Assembly (NCBI RefSeq): GCF_000002985.6
Contig: NC_003282.8
Span: 7,812,001-7,876,000 of the forward strand
Direction: 5' to 3'
Origin: Caenorhabditis elegans
Taxonomy: Eukaryota; Nematoda; Chromadorea; Rhabditida; Rhabditidae
Length of the DNA stretch: 64,000 nucleotides
Each line of letters starts with the position of its first letter. Position 1 is the stretch's first letter. The notes beneath the pieces are model-generated. The model made no database searches, was not told the DNA's origin, and saw only the letters and a list, made by a program, of their open reading frames with translations. Below, in pieces: positions 10,614 through 22,672 of the stretch. A program made the translations under genes and the position numbers.

Positions 10614-13600
10614 TCTGAAAACTTTGAGATTGAATGAATCGGAAGAAAAATGAAAAGTTGTGTGAAGATAAAGTATATAAAAAATAATAATGAACCACAT
10701 GTGAGAAGAGGTATTTTGTAGATCAAGAGTTTAAGGATTTCTCACAAATTTCATTTGAATACAATTTACATAGGAAACAAAAATGAAACTCTCAAAAACA
10801 AGACATTTCTCATTTTTCATCAGAATATTTGTTGTCACTAAAATGTCGTGCGCACTGTACAGAAGTGACACTAAATGCTTGTCAATATGTATCAGTTGCT
10901 GATGCAAAAAAGGCCCGCCTCTCTTTGCCTCTCTCTCACAAAAAACGACACCCGAGAGTGAGATAGAGAGACCGAAACTAACCAAAAAATTACAATTTGC
11001 ATATGCATTTTTTGTGATGCTGCCACCAACATCTATCGCTAATTTGTTTACTTGCAAATCAATCGAGAACAATTAAAATTTAATAATGTAGTATCGTCTG
11101 TGTGTATTTTATTTTATATGTTACAAAATTGACCGTAGTGACCAATTATAAACTGAAATAAAACTTCTTTAAAATGTAGGAATTTGTATCATTTTGAAAA
11201 AAAAAGTGAGGGCTGATTTGGCCACGAGACTTTTCAAAACTTCTCTGTTTCTCGGAACATTTATAGTTTTTTCCAGTCATACGGCATCTTTAATCGAGTT
11301 AGCGACCCTACAAAAACCTATACAATTTTTCGAGAATCAGCTTCTTCTAGTTTTTTTGTAAATTGTAAAGATCTGCTCAAAATCGTAAAATTTTTTACAG
11401 TTACGAAAAACGTATTCTAAATATGTTTTTAACTAGTAAGTCATTTAAAAAAAGTTTGTTTTAACTTTACAAAAATTAATTCTAACCACAGCTGGTTCAG
11501 ACAAAAAAATATTAGATTGCTCAACTTGGACGGCTTATGGCTCGGTTATCTTCGGTTTGACAACATATAAAATGCGCTAAAAATATTCATCTCTATTTCA
11601 ATAATAATTCAATTTTTATAATACCGAAGAAATTTTCGACAAAAAAAATGATGTGAAAAAATCTGATTGCTCAACTTGGACAACTTATGGCTTGGTTATC
11701 TTCAGTGTACCAAAAAAATTTCAACAGATAAAATGCGCGTATTTATCTCTATTTCAATAATAAAATAAATTTTAATAAAACCAAAAATATGCTATAAATA
11801 GGATATCAAAGCAATAGATATGCCCTACTAATCTGATTAGTACGGTAGCACTTGATTTATTTGTAAACGTTTCGAGTTAAACAAAAACCTAAATATTGAA
11901 TAAAATTGAAATCCTTCAGATACCTTGATCATTTACAGAAAAATAGATCAAGAAAATGAATTGGTCAGTGGAACCACTTGTTGGCCATGAAACTGTTTTC
12001 ACTTGGGGCCTTTTTAAATGTCCACTGGAGGGTGACGCCTTGTTATTCTCGAAATTCTCGTTCCTGCACACGATGGTACAAAACAGGTCTGTTAGTCTTG
12101 AAATGTAAGAAAAAGGAAAAAGAAGAAGTAGAAGCGGTCCTCTTCTTCGTTAAACTATTCACCTCACTAACCGTTACCCCTTTACACTTGTTATCTTCAA
12201 TTGACACGTTATGAAACGACAAGACAAGGTTCTGATGCGATCAAACAAGAAAGCTTTGAGAACACAAAAGGGTGAAACAATGAAAGTATCTTTATTTCGT
12301 CCAACATAAAAAAAGAGAATAGGTAACTTATCTAACCGATTAAATGGGCGGAGGTCTTCTTCCGAATCTTATTAATCGGAAACGACAAATTTGAACTTTG
12401 AATGTTGAAAATAATACATGAATTTGAGAAACTTAGTTATGTCATGCCAAATTGATATCTTAGATGGAAAGTGCAACGATATTCATAGTATTTAGGAACT
12501 TTGGAGAGAGTTCACATTAAGTATAGAGTTATTGGTGTTTTTTGAAATGCCACTTATATACATTGTTTTAATTTCTAGATATTTTTGCACTACCTGAGAC
12601 ACCTATGATTTTCTGGAAAACAAAATTTTGAGCTCCATCCCTGAACGAAAGCGGAAAGAAACTCAACATTTAATTCCGGCTATTATCAAATTGTAATTAT
12701 ATTTTGTAAACCAGTAGATAAATATCATATGACTCTAAAATTATGTTTACCGTACTCCATCAACTCTATATCTTCCTCATCACCTAACTAATCGTTTGAC
12801 CTGGACCCGGAACCTTACCTGACAGTATAACTAACAACTTTCTAAGAAAAGACAACCGGTTTTGATCAAGGTTGCTCTGAATGTTTGCGAGATGCCGAAG
12901 AAGGCAGAAAACTTTCCAAATGGATCGAGATGAAACATTGACAGATTTGACGGACGTGGCAACACAAATAAGTAGAAGAAAAGGAAGAAAAAGAGATACT
13001 ACTCTTTATGGCATCTTAGTCTTCGTCAATGGTTCGTATTACAAATATGTGGAAAAATTGGAGAATTCTAGAATAGAGAAAAAGTTAGAATGGGAATGGT
13101 AATGAAGTGTGGAATAAGATATTTTAGAAATATGCCAACATATCACTTGTAGGTGTTTTGTTTTCAAATTTTCTACTCAGTAATGTTCGAAAAACAATAA
13201 AGGAAAAGTACGAAATTTGTAAGACAATAGAAAGCAAGTACGAAGTTATTGTAAAGCAAATTTGGAAGGGCATTCTTGCAACAAAAAATGAGTTCAAATC
13301 TAATAGATCTAATAGTACAAATGAGATAATAATAGAAGAGTATCTCAAGCAAAAACACAAGAAAAGCCAAGAAAGGGGCGGAGTCTATTTTTAGATATCA
13401 ATGCATTACATTTTCTGGGCGGCTGACGTTTTTCTGTGAATTAAAATTTTGTCTGTTAAAATTTGATTCTAAAAACTGCAATTTTGAAGGACTCAAAAAT
13501 CTTTAAAGAAAGGTCCATATCTGGGTTTTTATTGAGATTTTGCATTGTACAATCGATTATTTTTGCATATAAAATCCAAGTTTTTGTATTAAAAATGAAT

Positions 13601-14469
13601 ACAGTTATGTAGAAACTGATTCGTCCGATCTGAAAATAATTTTTTTACATGAAATTTTCTAAAAAGACTCAAAATAACTATAAGTGCCATGAAACTTTTT
13701 TCGGCAAACAGACATTTTAAGGCACTTTTTAGATATTTTTCGAATATTTAAACAAAAATAAATAGTATTCTTTTCCTTGAATTCATTGGGAAAGTGTGAA
13801 TAGTCAGACAAAAATTGGCGTCTGAAAATGATTTATTTCAACAAAAATACAAAAGACAACTACCGTAATCGTGAACTCTCAAGAATGTTTCAAACATATC
13901 TTGCAACGATTTCCGATCATCAGAAGATAATCAAATTAGGTTATTCTTGTTCATTTTTCGGGAAAAAAGTGAACAAAAAGATCGGAACAACTCACCTGAT
14001 TGTTCTGATTCTACCCTGATATAAAGGGTGCGCGCACGTGTTTTTCCTGAAACCCTATACCTTCCTCTGATTGTTCGAGAATAATCTATACAATTTGAGT
14101 TGGGAAAGTTAAAAAAAAAACAAAAACAGTTGATGGATGTGCTCTCGAAGAAAACTTGGAATATTGCCAAAGAATATTACATAAGAGAAGGGGCGGAGAC
14201 GGGCGCCATCCAATTCAAGATACGATCTAATGTAGCGATGAATTCTGCCAATTCGGCAAGATACTTGGTTTTCGAAAGAGGAAGTTTTTTAGAGAGACGA
14301 GAATAAAAGAGAAAACAATGAGTTGTTGGGTGTGACAGAATTTACATTTATTTAGAAAAAAACGAGAAAAGCTTTGGCACTTTTGGCTAATAGGAGGAAA
14401 CCATCACAGTTGGAAAAGGAGACAATCTAAACATATTGAACATGTACAACCGAAAAGAAAAATGAAATT
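10614..14469. other. 3.9 kb intergenic region with foldback-related repeats
   Basis: No convincing gene. About 10928-10975 has an imperfect inverted CTCTCTCTCAC / GTGAGATAGAGAG pair. Two tandem copies of a dispersed repeat lie at 11505-11785. GGGCGGAG octamers are at 12346, 13376 and 14191. 14347-14352 (TTTATT on plus) is the poly(A) signal of the aminoacylase. Short open frames of 60-110 codons have no domain, signal peptide or splice support. Confidence 0.55.
11505..11785. repeat. Two direct copies of a dispersed repeat
   Basis: Copy A (about 11505-11617) and copy B (about 11665-11785) share GATTGCTCAACTTGGAC, CTTATGGCT-GGTTATCTTC, ATAAAATGCGC and ATCTCTATTTCAATAATAA in the same order. A third, more diverged copy lies at 28762-28912. 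Confidence 0.75.
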
Positions 14470-17288
14470 TTAGTTAACATTGGCCAGTTTGTTGATCAGT
14501 GTCTCGTAGATTTCAACACCTGAAATTTTGATTTTTTTAAAAATATATCGGAAGATCTAGGATACTTACCTCTCAAGAATGTTTTCTCATTCAAAAATTC
14601 GTTGTGATCGTGCAGAAGCGATGGAGTATTGATGATTGGGGAGAAGCCAATGGCGCGGATTCCTTGCTGAAAAAGCCAAATAAAAAATTTAAATCGACTT
14701 TTGAAAAGCTGTGGATAATCTTAAAAAACTCAATTGATCTGGAGCAAGCGAAAATTCTCCACTTTTCAGACAATAACCTCAATTTTTTCATTTTGAACAA
14801 AAACGATAGCTTCTTTTTTCGTCAATAAATTTGCAAAATTACAAAATTACAAAAATTTTTTGATTTTTGGCTTTCCCCGGAAATCGAAAATTTTTTGCTG
14901 GAAATCGAAAACTCTTACCGCTCTGACAAATCGTGAATCAGTGGCTCCGATGAAGATCTCCTTCTTGTATTTGCAACCTCTTAAAAATGAAAAAATAAAA
15001 CTGATGATCAATATTTATTTCTTACTCTTTTTGAAGTGCATCATCAATTGCTGCCCAAAATGGATCCTCCCGGGTGTTTGGAGAAATCAATTTGAAATTG
15101 GAGAACTGAAAAGAGTATGATTTATATTTTTAAATTAATGTAAGCTTACCTAAAAGTAAAACCATGTGCTAACCCAAGGTGTTTACAGAGAGTAACGGAA
15201 ATGTAGTGATACAAAAAAGTGAAAGTGCGCCTAATTTTGAAATTATGAATTTTTCAGGAATTTAAACGGAGAGCAAACGAAGGGATCAATTTTAGAAGCA
15301 ATTTTGACTTACAAAACACATAAAGATTTTTCCGGGTAAAAAATGTTGTGCTCAACTTTACAAATTCTCATTTAACCTTCATAATCTAATAAATTAATCG
15401 ATTTTCCATCAAAATCTTACCGTTTCGAAATCGATTGTCGACTTGTCCGCTGGATTAGTTGACTGAAAAAGACGTTGGACAAGAAGCGATTTTATAAGGT
15501 GAGCAGATTAAATGAACACGGGGAGACTTGTTAGGTGAGTTAGTGAGGTGAGAATTGAATGAAAGTACCTGCATGAATTCATAGGTAACACCTTCTCCAG
15601 CTTCTTTAGCCCATTGATCTACACGTGCTAGAACAGCATCCAGATCTTGGAGTGGAGTTACGCGAATATCAATGTCTGAAGTTTTATACTTGTCAAAAAA
15701 TTTAATTAATTTTTTAAAAGTGTAGAGTTAAATGTACTCTAAATTTGGCAATTTTCCAGCATTTAATTTTTTTTCGGATTGTTTTATTGTGATATTCTGT
15801 AATTTTGGACTATAAAAGTGCTTTTCGACCAGGGCTCTAGATTTTTCGGTTTTCGCCGAGAAATTTATTTTTAGTTTTTTTTTCGAAAAAAGTAGCCAAA
15901 AAACGAAAAAAAAAGCAAAAAATTCTGATATACTGAAAACTCATACATTTTTTATTTTTACTTTTTTTCCAAAGAAGCGTGCGATTTTGATCAGGATATC
16001 TGTTCTTTTTTTGTTGAAAAAAACTATTTTCGAAAATGTTCAATTATGATATACTTTTAAATTATAATTAAATGTAAATGTACCAAATTTTCAGAATTAT
16101 AGAAAATTCCTAAATTTAAATAAAATGAGGGTCTTTGAAAATTCAATACCTCTATTGAAATTATAAAGCCTTTAGACAACTTTTTCAAGATATATGTTTT
16201 CCAAGTGCCTTGTATATTGAAATCATTTAAAATTAAAATAAATCCAATTAGATATTACTCACAAGCTTCGAACTTTTCCGGCACCACATTTACTTGTACT
16301 CCTCCGTTAATAATCGTGATATTTGAAGTAGTCACATCTCCAACTGTCCATTCTGGATGCTCCGCTAGAAGAGACTTTTGCTCATTTCGGAACTCGTCAA
16401 CGCTGGCGATTAACTTGTGCTGAAATATATATTTTAATTGTTTTGGAAAATGCTTCCACGGGAAAATATAATTTAAAAACATACCAATTTCTCAATGGCA
16501 GTCTTTTCAATGAATTTAGAACCATGTCCAGGATGTCCAGGAAGTGTGACTTTTACCCACCAAGGGATTCTCTCTGCATAAAATATCTTGTAGACATCAT
16601 CTTCAGTGGCAATTCCCTCATCAAGAGCAAAATCAATATTCAATTTCTTGAATTCTTCAGTAACTGCAAATCCTTTCATTCCATTGATATGACCAATTTC
16701 CTCATCTGGTCCCCAAACAATGTGAATTGTACGAGTCCATTGTTTAACTCCTTTTGCGAACCAATTTCTTAAAGCCTCCATATATTGTACTCCAACACAT
16801 TTCATATCTTGTGCTCCGCGAGCAAAAATGTTTCCATCTTCATCTTTGAAAGCGGAATATGGATCATGAGTCCAATATTCTCGGAAAGTTGGAACGACAT
16901 CAGTATGAGAATAGAGCATAATTGATGGAAGATCAGGTTTGGAGCCAGGGATTGTCATAATAACGAAGTATGTTCCTGGAGCAGTCTGAAAATTACAGAA
17001 TTCGGAGGTTAGTTACAATTTTAATAAAATAAGGCGTGAATTAAGTTTTCCTATGACTGTTTCTTTCCTAAAAAGAATATTTAAACTATAATGCTCACCT
17101 CTACAGATCGTCTTTCGATTCCCAACTCGTCGGCATACTTGAAAAGGAAATCCCGGCAAGCCTCTGTTAAGATTTTGTTTCGATGTGCTGATGTAATTCT
17201 TCAATTTCTTACCGTAATCTGGTTTTGGCTGTTCAGTATTGACACGAAGATACTCACGGAACCGTGTCACTCCAATATCTTCACTCAT
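14470..17288 (-). CDS. Aminoacylase-1-like M20 metallopeptidase
   Basis: Zinc-dependent cytosolic hydrolase releasing amino acids from N-acyl amino acids. Ten exons: 17213-17288, 17099-17163, 16485-16985, 16263-16419, 15569-15675, 15421-15462, 15026-15105, 14919-14979, 14570-14666, 14470-14519; 411 residues (human ACY1 is about 408). Metal and catalytic residues are present: LYSHTDVVP (His74, Asp76), RGAQDMK (Asp107), GPDEEIGH (Glu142 as base, Glu143), ALDEGIA (Glu170), and a C-terminal LLHDHNE (His382). An ordinary active enzyme is expected. TATTTTCAG lies three bases before the ATG (SL1 site likely). Minus AATAAA at 14347-14352. It is divergent from mvb-12. The worm has several paralogues; this one is probably C06A6.4 by neighbourhood (memory). 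Confidence 0.93.
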
Positions 17289-18572
17289 CGTCTGAAAATA
17301 CAAAGTTTTTAGAAAAAGAAAAAGTTTAAATACAGGCTTCTTCGACGAAAAAAGTAAAAAGTAATTACGAAGAGCGTGGACGAAGTTGAATTGATAATCA
17401 ACTGCAGCAAAATCACGCGAAATTAAAGTTTTATTGAGAAAAAAGTGATGCCTGATGTAAAATTGGAGAGATATGGAACGAAAGAGATACGCCTGTTATC
17501 ATAAGTTTCGTTGTTTGTTGCGCCTGTCAGCAGCAGAAATAGATAGACAACGGTATAATTTTGAACTGATTTAATTGAATTTCACGAGAATTTACACAAA
17601 AAGATGGATATCTGACACGCCTCGTCGGCAAAAGTCGATTGATAAGAAATCATTCATATGAAATTTGGCGGTGAGTGTTGAGACCGTATGCAATAAAGGG
17701 GAGCATCAATAAAATTTCGTATGGTCTCGCAACGAAATAAAAACCGTAACCCAGGTTCAAGGCGCATACGCTCAATTATTTCTGGACAAATCAGAAAATG
17801 TTTATTTTTATAAAATTTTAAGCTTTAATTTCTTGCTAACTTTTCACTGATTATCGTTTTTGCTTTGAATTCAATATAAATATTTTTTAATATATTATGA
17901 GACGATGTAGCTCAAGATAGAAGCTCAAGAAGACAGTTGGGGACAGGAATTTATTATGAGACGAGAGAAGCGCGTATGGGAATGTGAATAATTTCTTCAA
18001 ATAAATATAACTAACGTTTTATGTATAGAAGAAACAGAATTAACACTAGATAATAATATTTTTTCGTTCGCCTTATTCTTTGCATGTGCTTTTCCTCGAA
18101 ATTTATTCAACAAAATACTTAGAAATAGGTTTACAGGCAAACATAAAAGCAAATATATTCTGATAACTTCTTTATAAAAAACTTTCGCAACTCTGAAAGT
18201 GAGTCACACCAACGTTTCACTTCAATGTGTGTAAAAATGCCGTTTTTGTTTCCGCTCAAGGTATTGCAAATTAAAAATTGATTAGTTTTTTGATTAAAAC
18301 TCATTTGACAAGTGCGAATTGTGAAAACAATATTGCTTTTTCCAATCAGTCGTCGATTTTTGTTTATTTGTCATTTGACCGCCCGTTTTTTATTTGCTCG
18401 CACCTCTTTGATCAATTTCCACGAATGTCGTCTAATACGCGAATGGGAAGTGTTGTAACTACGCTCTGTCGCACATTTAATTTCGATCGTATCTCGTGCC
18501 TTTTAGTTTACACTGAATTTTCTTAAAATTTCATAATGTCTTTCATTTAAACTATTTTCAGGTCACAAAAAT
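17289..18572. promoter_or_regulatory. Divergent promoter region, aminoacylase / mvb-12
   Basis: 1.3 kb between head-to-head starts. About 17675-17770 looks like a dispersed repeat, with GAGACCGTATG and a near-inverted CGTATGGTCTC 30 bases on. The mvb-12 trans-splice acceptor TATTTTCAG ends at 18561. No gene seen. Confidence 0.5.
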
Positions 18573-20244
18573 ATGACGGAGCTTGAATTCTCAGCTGACA
18601 ATGCAGCGCCAGTTATACCAATCACAGCTATATGTATTGTAGCCGATAAAAATAAAGCCCCACGCGGATTTTTGCCTGTAAGCTGAAAATGTGTGCAAAT
18701 ATTGTTGAATTATAGTGATATTTACAGATAATAAAATGTCAAGATGACCAAACAGAAGCCGACCTTTGGAGAGATGGTTTTTTCACAATAAATCGGCAGG
18801 TCCGTTACATTTGCACAAGTACAGAAATTCCCGATTCAAATATAAAAGTAAGTTATTCAAAATAATGGAATAAAGTCAATAATAAAATCCTGCAGACACC
18901 AGTACAAGTCATAACCAATCTCATCATTGTTCGCGAGTCTGACCCCATTCCTCACGGTTATGTGGCTATTGATTACACTGCCGATAGCAGTAAGTGTGGT
19001 GATAACTCTTTATTGTTCAGAAAATATTGATTTCAGGAGAAAAGTCATTGCGTAAAAAATATGTGTGCATTCGAACAGAACCACGCGATCGTGTCGTTGA
19101 CGCTATTGGAGAGATTATTATTCTTGGAAAAACGAAAAAAGTTCCAAGAGATTATACATCGGCAGGGTAAAAAGATAAAAAGATAATTAAATTATATTTA
19201 CTGTGAATATATTTTCAGAGATATTGATTCGCTGCTTATTTGCTACAAAGTAATCTCTATTCCTCAAACTTATGGAATTCAAACAAGCAATAGCACGTCC
19301 AATATTGAATCTCAAGCGGCGGGTGGTCTTTATCCAGGTCTTCCGAATCTTTCGAACTCTACACCAGCTAATCTTGATGTCACTGGATCATCAAGCAATT
19401 CTGCGTTCACTATGAAGGTTTGTCGCTATTTTTGGTAAAATTTTATTTATGACTTAAAAAAGTGAAAATTGGGATCGTTCGAAGTATTGTGAATTAGAAA
19501 AACAATAATGTTTAAGAACATCAAAAAAAAACGCAGAAAAAGAAAAAGCAACAAAAGTTTAAAATTACAGTACTGTTTAAAGGCGCATGCCTACTTAGCA
19601 TTTAGCAAAAGTTGGTCGTGTCGAGACCCGGTAACAGAAACTTTCAAATATATTTAAAAAATACAGTAGTGTCCAAATATTACTGTAAAACAATATCTTT
19701 AAAAATAATACAATTTAAAATTTAAAAAAGATACAACTTTAGCAATTTTTGTTTATAAATTTGCAAAAATATGGGTGGATACAACCACGCTTCGCAACTT
19801 TTTCGTTCTCTACAAATTTTATATAATTTTCTGGTTTTGCGTTGTTCTAATTCACATTGAAGATGTAAGATTACAAAAAAACAAAAAAAAACCTTGAAAA
19901 ATTGCCGGTAAACAGAAAATTGCGAAAAGTGGCCAAATTAATTTTTCTAATTTTTTATGTTGTAAAATTGAAGTTCAAATAAACAAATTCTAACATTTTT
20001 CCATATTTTCATAGATATACATCAAAAAAACAAAATATTTTAAAACTTAAATTTTCAGAACGCTGGAGCTCCTCGCGTGAAAGCTATCGACGGAATCGAC
20101 TTCAAAGTGAACCCAATGTTTGTAAATTCGTCTGGTTCTAATAATTCTTCTCAACTGCCCGATCTCTCACAATTCAACGATTTGGATAGATTGGACGACA
20201 AATATAATTATAGTTATGCCACTGAGCACGCCGTTCTTTCATGA
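18573..20244 (+). CDS. mvb-12: MVB12 subunit of ESCRT-I (MABP domain)
   Basis: Fourth subunit of ESCRT-I, which sorts ubiquitinated membrane cargo into multivesicular endosomes. Exons 18573-18677, 18728-18847, 18896-18989, 19037-19166, 19219-19417, 20059-20244; 277 residues, all phases agree. Residues about 8-165 form the MABP fold (ITAICIVADKNKAPRGF; LWRDGFFTINRQVRYIC; LIIVRESDPIPHGY; KYVCIRTEPRDRVVDAIGEI; LLICYKVISIPQTYG). The tail is Ser/Asn-rich with a short conserved C-terminal segment (about 245-277) that in this family contacts the ESCRT-I stalk. ATG is 11 bases after a TTTTCAG acceptor. Intron 5 (19418-20058) holds a common dispersed repeat. ATTAAA at 20362-20367 is the likely poly(A) signal. 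Symbol from memory (C06A6.3). Confidence 0.93.
19565..19740. repeat. Dispersed nematode repeat in mvb-12 intron 5
   Basis: Contains AAAGGCGCATGCCTACTTAG and TTGGTCGTGTCGAGACCCGG, word for word like a very common C. elegans interspersed repeat as I remember it. Boundaries are approximate. Confidence 0.6.
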
Positions 20245-20355
20245 TATCGCTTTCATTTTTAAACTTTTGTTCAAAACGTTCCTTTTTTCTGCTCTCTTGG
20301 ATTATTGTGTAAAAATGTGTATTTATCATTATTTCGCTCTTCTAAACCAATATGA

Positions 20356-20367
20356 TTTATTATTAAA
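20356..20367. terminator. Abutting poly(A) signals of two convergent genes
   Basis: 20356-20361 reads AATAAA on minus (for the ERp44-like gene, stop at 20492); 20362-20367 reads ATTAAA on plus (for mvb-12, stop at 20244). Cleavage 10-20 bases beyond each would make the two 3' UTRs overlap by a few tens of bases. Confidence 0.6.
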
Positions 20368-20491
20368 ATTTTAAAAGAACAAAAACATGCTTTAGAATTC
20401 CAAAAATGATTTTAAACAAGTGAATGAAAGTATCACAAATACGAAAAGAGAACCCGAAGAAGAGAAAAGAAGAAATTATAAAAAAAATATT

Positions 20492-22672
20492 TTAGAGCTC
20501 CGACTTTTGAAGGATCGAATACCGTTTATCAGATGGCTTAAGCTCTTTGAACACTGATGGAGGTGGTGTTGTGTCAATTGGACGAGTAGATGGAGCTTGA
20601 GCTTCATGATCATCAGTGATTCCACGTGCAGCTTTTGCCTTGGCGAGCTCGATCATTCGTTGATCAAGGTTCTCGTGGAAGTCCTTGTGAAGCTTTCCAG
20701 AGTGAAGATCCATAACAAACTGAAATAAAAATTGATTAGAAAATGAAGATACACTATTGGTAGAAGCGTTTTTATTATCATTAAAAAGAACATACCTCTC
20801 TAAGTTTACCTGGAATATTCATTTGTGTCATATCAGGGAATAGATACATATGCTGGAATGAATCAATCGCAAGAACTGGAAGATCTTCCTTTGTTTTTCC
20901 GAGATGTTTCAATGGATGAGCAAATTTATGTCCATCGGCAAGAAGTGGATTAATTGCAGATCTTTGATCATAAAGTTCACGAGCAACAGCTTCTCCAAAT
21001 ACTTTATCAGTTGTTTTGTTATCAGGATCACGGAAATAAATGAGGAATGGCATTCCTTCTTCAGTGAGTTCCTCGACATTTTCGAATGTTACTTCACGAA
21101 CCAATGGAATACATTTATCAGTGACCCATTGTTTTACAAAATCATAATCATTGAAGTTTCCAGTGAATTTGGCTTCTTCATTGCTATCTGGATCAAAGAA
21201 AGATAGTTTGTTATCATTTGTTTGTGTTCCAAAGTGATCAGTTGGAACCCAGAATGAGCAATCTTCGCGGAGAATTGATGCAACTTTCTGAATATGAGAC
21301 ACAATTATGTAAAAAGTTTAAATAAATATTATACCAATACACTTATAATGTTGTTAAATTTTCCCATAAATTGTTGACACTTTTTTTCTAGTTATTGGTG
21401 GTTTTTCATAAGATTGTAACTTCCAATTTGGAAGTCGGTTTAAAAAAAAATTTCGACAAGATTTATATTTTAATTTTGTTTCAATTGTTTGTATTTTAAT
21501 CAGCTAGTGGTTCGAACCTGCATGCAGGCCTGCACCATTGTTCAAAATTACTCAAAAGCTTACTTTTTTGGAAACTTGGCAAATTAAATAAAAATTACCA
21601 AAACTTACTGAAAATGTTGAAACAGTATATAATTTTTGTCGTGTCTTACAATTATATTCCGTTTTTTTCTTTCAGTTAATCTACTATTCTCTCCCATATA
21701 TTTATTATACTACTATGAAATTCGCCAAAACCTAATCACTGCAAAATATATCAGTATGACTTAACAGAATGTACCTTTCTTATTAATATTTAATTTTCAT
21801 TCCTACCTTCAAATTGGCAAACTCTGGTCCATCCTTCTTCAACCAAGCAACAACATTTCTCTTCGATTTATCCATTTCTTGATTTAATTGGTCTTGAGAT
21901 GAAAACTCATTGATAGCTGTTGAAAGTTGGAATTTGACAAAATTGGTAAGTGCCTCCACAGAACGAGTTGACCTATATTCTTTTGTGATAAGCTCTCCAT
22001 TAACGAAAACTTTCATAGTTGGATATTTATTCACAAAATACTTGTCTCCAATATCAGCCTGAAAAATAATATTGTATGAACGTAGAGGATGTCAAATTAC
22101 CTGTCGCTGACTATCTACAATAGCCCAGACGGCAGAAGCTTGTGGATTTTCTTGATGGAAAACACGTGCCGATTCTTCGAAAATCGGTTTAAGGCGACGG
22201 GAGAATGGACACCAATCAGCACAGAAAGCAACAAATACTACCTGAAAAAATATCGAAATTTATCTAAACAATTTCAAAAGTTTCTAACTAATTTCTTCAA
22301 ATCGGTCTTTTGATTTTTTTTGTAAAAGAACATTTCATGAAACATGTTTTATTTTTACGTGTTTTCTTCAGGTATTTTTAGATTTACTAGAATACTTTTA
22401 AAATGCACTGTTACTTTTTGAGATTTGAAACACAATTTACATAAATGAAGTAAAAATAGGTCTGCCAACATTTACCAAAAAAGCTTTGCGTATATTGAAA
22501 ATTGAAAACTGGTATTTAGTTTTGTAACATTTAATTCACTAACCTGAGCACTTCCAAGAACATGATCATGATTTGCCATGGATAATTCAATTGCTTCTTT
22601 GTGTTCTTGTCCATTTACAGACACTGATAGGTGGCAAGCGGCCAGTAAAAGAAGCACGCTTGCCAGGTTCAT
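20492..22672 (-). CDS. ERp44-like thioredoxin-domain protein of the ER
   Basis: Secretory-pathway quality-control chaperone that in mammals retains Ero1 and unassembled disulfide-linked clients. Exons 22544-22672, 22101-22241, 21807-22058, 20796-21287, 20492-20719; 413 residues against 406 in human ERp44. Signal peptide 1-21 (ends VSVNG). First thioredoxin domain starts VVFVAFCADWCPFS (44-57): the CxxC is CPFS, with one Cys and Ser in the second position, as in ERp44's CRFS. KYPTMKVFVNGE holds the cis-proline. Two further thioredoxin-like domains follow (about 145-335), then a Pro-rich tail. The C-terminus is KSEL, a KDEL-type retrieval signal. TATCTGA on plus gives a TTTCAG acceptor just before the ATG. 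By neighbourhood probably C06A6.5 (memory). Confidence 0.93.

Noticed and set aside
10731-11072. 113-codon minus-strand open frame
   Set aside because: It runs through an inverted CT/GA tract, has no signal peptide or domain, and sits in promoter DNA of the secreted-protein gene.
15829-15960. T-rich CGAAAAA block in an aminoacylase intron, similar in style to cdgs-1 intron 3
   Set aside because: The likeness is low-complexity; I could not define shared boundaries by eye.
21505-21540. GGTTCGAACCTG resembling a tRNA B box
   Set aside because: No A box at the right distance upstream and no cloverleaf stems; it lies in an intron beside a short CCTGCATGCAGG palindrome.
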